From NCBI GenBank assembly GCA_965372385.1, contig CBDVCD010000157.1, positions 1 to 7,817 on the forward strand: a stretch of DNA of 7,817 bases. The letters run 5' to 3'. The notes below the pieces were generated by a model that made no database searches, had not been told where the DNA came from, and saw nothing but the letters and a program-made list of their open reading frames with translations. The DNA comes from JASJBU01 sp965372385 (GTDB taxonomy: Bacteria > Pseudomonadota > Gammaproteobacteria > Chromatiales > Chromatiaceae). Below are positions 7,098 to 7,817 of this stretch, one piece after another (within the stretch, counting starts at the first letter, position 1; each line of letters opens with the position of its first letter). The translations under genes and the position numbers were made by a program.

Positions 7098-7139
7098 ACT
7101 GCTCCTGCATTGTCCTCGGCTGCATGCTCCAGGAGCAGT
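7098..7139. repeat. 10-bp perfect inverted repeat with 22-base loop
   Basis: ACTGCTCCTG (7098-7107) pairs exactly with CAGGAGCAGT (7130-7139). The right arm also forms a tighter local palindrome, TGCTCC-A-GGAGCA (7125-7137), so two alternative hairpins compete. There is no T run on either side, so a rho-independent terminator is unlikely. An IS end remnant or REP-like element is possible. Confidence 0.5.
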
Positions 7140-7161
7140 CGCCAAGGTGCACATCACGAAT

Positions 7162-7177
7162 ATGATTAATTAATCAT
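7162..7177. repeat. 16-bp perfect AT-rich palindrome ATGATTAATTAATCAT
   Basis: The sequence reads the same on both strands over all 16 bases. It sits between two partial direct repeats: CGCCAA followed at once by GGTGCAC (7140-7152), and CGCCAA, then six bases, then GGTGCAC (7181-7199). It could be a regulator site or part of a recombination core; no function can be assigned. Confidence 0.6.
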
Positions 7178-7230
7178 TTCCGCCAAATGGTGGGTGCACC
7201 GTAACCCAACGATTTTTGCAAGCATAGGGT

Positions 7231-7272
7231 TTAAATCTGGGCATTCTCTCCACCGATATCAGCGGCCAGCAC
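7231..7272 (-). pseudogene. Possible glucokinase 5' remnant directly after zwf
   Basis: Seven bases after the zwf TGA, a GTG start with GAGGT four bases upstream opens the frame. It encodes VLAADIGGENAQI and then TAA at 7231-7233; a TTG one codon earlier is the alternative start. LAADIGG followed by xNA closely resembles the N-terminal phosphate-binding motif of glucokinases (Asp-Ile/Val-Gly-Gly-Thr-Asn-Ala). Glucokinase genes are common metabolic neighbours of zwf. The fit suggests glk was cut after about ten codons where the island begins. The motif is short and the expected Thr is Glu, so chance is not excluded. Confidence 0.4.
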
Positions 7273-7279
7273 CAATACC

Positions 7280-7817
7280 TCAGATATCGTTGCCCTCCTC
7301 CACTTCGCCAATGGGACGCCAGTGATGGCCGTTGCGGGCCAGCAAGGCATCCGCCTCCTGCGGGCCGTCACTGCCCGCCGCATATTCAACCACGGACGGA
7401 AGACCCTGTTCCGCCCAAGCCTCCTCGATGGGGGTGATCAGGCGCCATTGCGCCTCCACCCCGTCGCGGCGGGTGAACAAGGTGGCGTCACCACGCATGG
7501 CATCCAGCAGCAGCACAGCATAGGCCGAGGGCGGTTTACCGCCAAAGGCGGAATGGTAGCCAAACTCCATCGCTACCGGCACCGCCTTCTTCTCTGTGCC
7601 CGGTTGTTTTGCTCCAAAGGCCAGGCTGATGCCTTCGTCCGGTTGAATACGCAGGGTAATCACGTTCGGCCGCAGAGCGGCATCCTGTGGAAACATGGCC
7701 AGAGGTGGATGCCGGAAATGGACAGCGATCTCAGTCACCTGCCGCGCCAGCCGTTTACCGGTACGCAGATAGAAGGGCACACCGGCCCAACGCCAGTTGT
7801 CGATATTGAACTGCAGG
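7280..7817 (-). CDS. zwf: Glucose-6-phosphate 1-dehydrogenase, C-terminal part (5' end outside window)
   Basis: The last 179 residues of Zwf, which oxidises glucose 6-phosphate to 6-phosphogluconolactone with NADP and feeds the pentose phosphate and Entner-Doudoroff routes in the cytosol. Recognisable G6PD segments in order are WAGVPFYLRTGKRL, RPNVITLRIQPDEGISL, a PSAYAVLLLDAMRGDATLFTR-type stretch, EAQWRLITPI and GPQEADALL near the end. The usual length is about 490 residues, so roughly the first 310 lie beyond the right edge. A GTG at 7778-7780 lies inside the conserved FYLRTGK region and is an internal valine, not a start. The reading frame is clean to TGA at 7280-7282. It is a chromosomal housekeeping gene and so anchors the right side of the island. 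No terminator is visible directly after it, as expected if another gene once followed in the operon. Confidence 0.93.
   Translation of the reverse strand, partial: LQFNIDNWRWAGVPFYLRTGKRLARQVTEIAVHFRHPPLAMFPQDAALRPNVITLRIQPDEGISLAFGAKQPGTEKKAVPVAMEFGYHSAFGGKPPSAYAVLLLDAMRGDATLFTRRDGVEAQWRLITPIEEAWAEQGLPSVVEYAAGSDGPQEADALLARNGHHWRPIGEVEEGNDI

Larger units (their letters stand above)
6907..7230. other. Non-coding boundary region between zwf end and defence operon
   Basis: I see no convincing gene here. The first part (6907-6960) is AT-rich. The minus frame 6969-7157 is open for 62 codons but has no recognisable motif and no good ribosome-binding site. The second half carries a 10-bp inverted repeat, a 16-bp palindrome and a pair of CGCCAA/GGTGCAC direct repeats. 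The layout fits a recombination scar or a remnant of a mobile element at the island edge, but I recognise no tRNA, integrase or IS end. Confidence 0.5.

Noticed and set aside
6969..7157. Minus-strand 62-codon open frame in the boundary region
   Set aside because: No motif, no good ribosome-binding site, and it spans the 10-bp inverted repeat; I could not match it to any transposase or known protein.

Overview
The window looks like a chromosomal defence-gene island in a gammaproteobacterium. I infer this from the moderate G+C, the style of the zwf-type glucose-6-phosphate dehydrogenase and the protein families present; the genus cannot be read from the sequence. All real genes are on the minus strand, so transcription runs from high to low coordinates.

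Right edge (7231-7817): the C-terminal third of a housekeeping glucose-6-phosphate dehydrogenase (zwf) enters from outside. Just after its stop codon is a 14-codon reading frame, VLAADIGGENAQI after its GTG start, that resembles the first residues of a glucokinase and then stops. This suggests a zwf-glk operon cut at the island boundary. The next 330 bases (about 6900-7230) hold no convincing gene. They contain a 16-bp perfect AT-rich palindrome, a 10-bp inverted repeat and a pair of short direct repeats.

Middle (2547-6908): a promoter with a perfect TATAAT sits between the arms of a perfect 9-bp inverted repeat, a likely operator. It leads into a tightly packed operon: a small excisionase-type HTH protein, a 940-residue SNF2/HepA-type helicase, and a 419-residue Schlafen-AlbA_2 protein with a GHKL-like C-terminal region. 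Gaps are 2 and 12 bases. From general knowledge, this set commonly precedes a type III-like DNA methyltransferase (Mod) and restriction subunit (Res).

Left (1-2541): five bases after the AlbA_2 gene, a start codon opens a 12-codon frame (MTKRKQRLEVIG) that resembles the first residues of such a Mod protein and then stops. In place of Mod there are two overlapping genes: a 370-residue ABC-type (AAA_21/RecF-like) ATPase and a 178-residue TOPRIM-like protein. They are visibly lower in G+C than the SNF2 gene. After them, the reading frame resumes inside a Res protein that has lost its helicase half. The simplest reading is that an ATPase plus TOPRIM cassette, of the same general design as PARIS, AbiL and two-gene OLD systems, replaced mod and the 5' half of res by recombination. 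The cassette then came under the promoter and HTH control of the older operon. This composite locus is the most interesting thing in the window.
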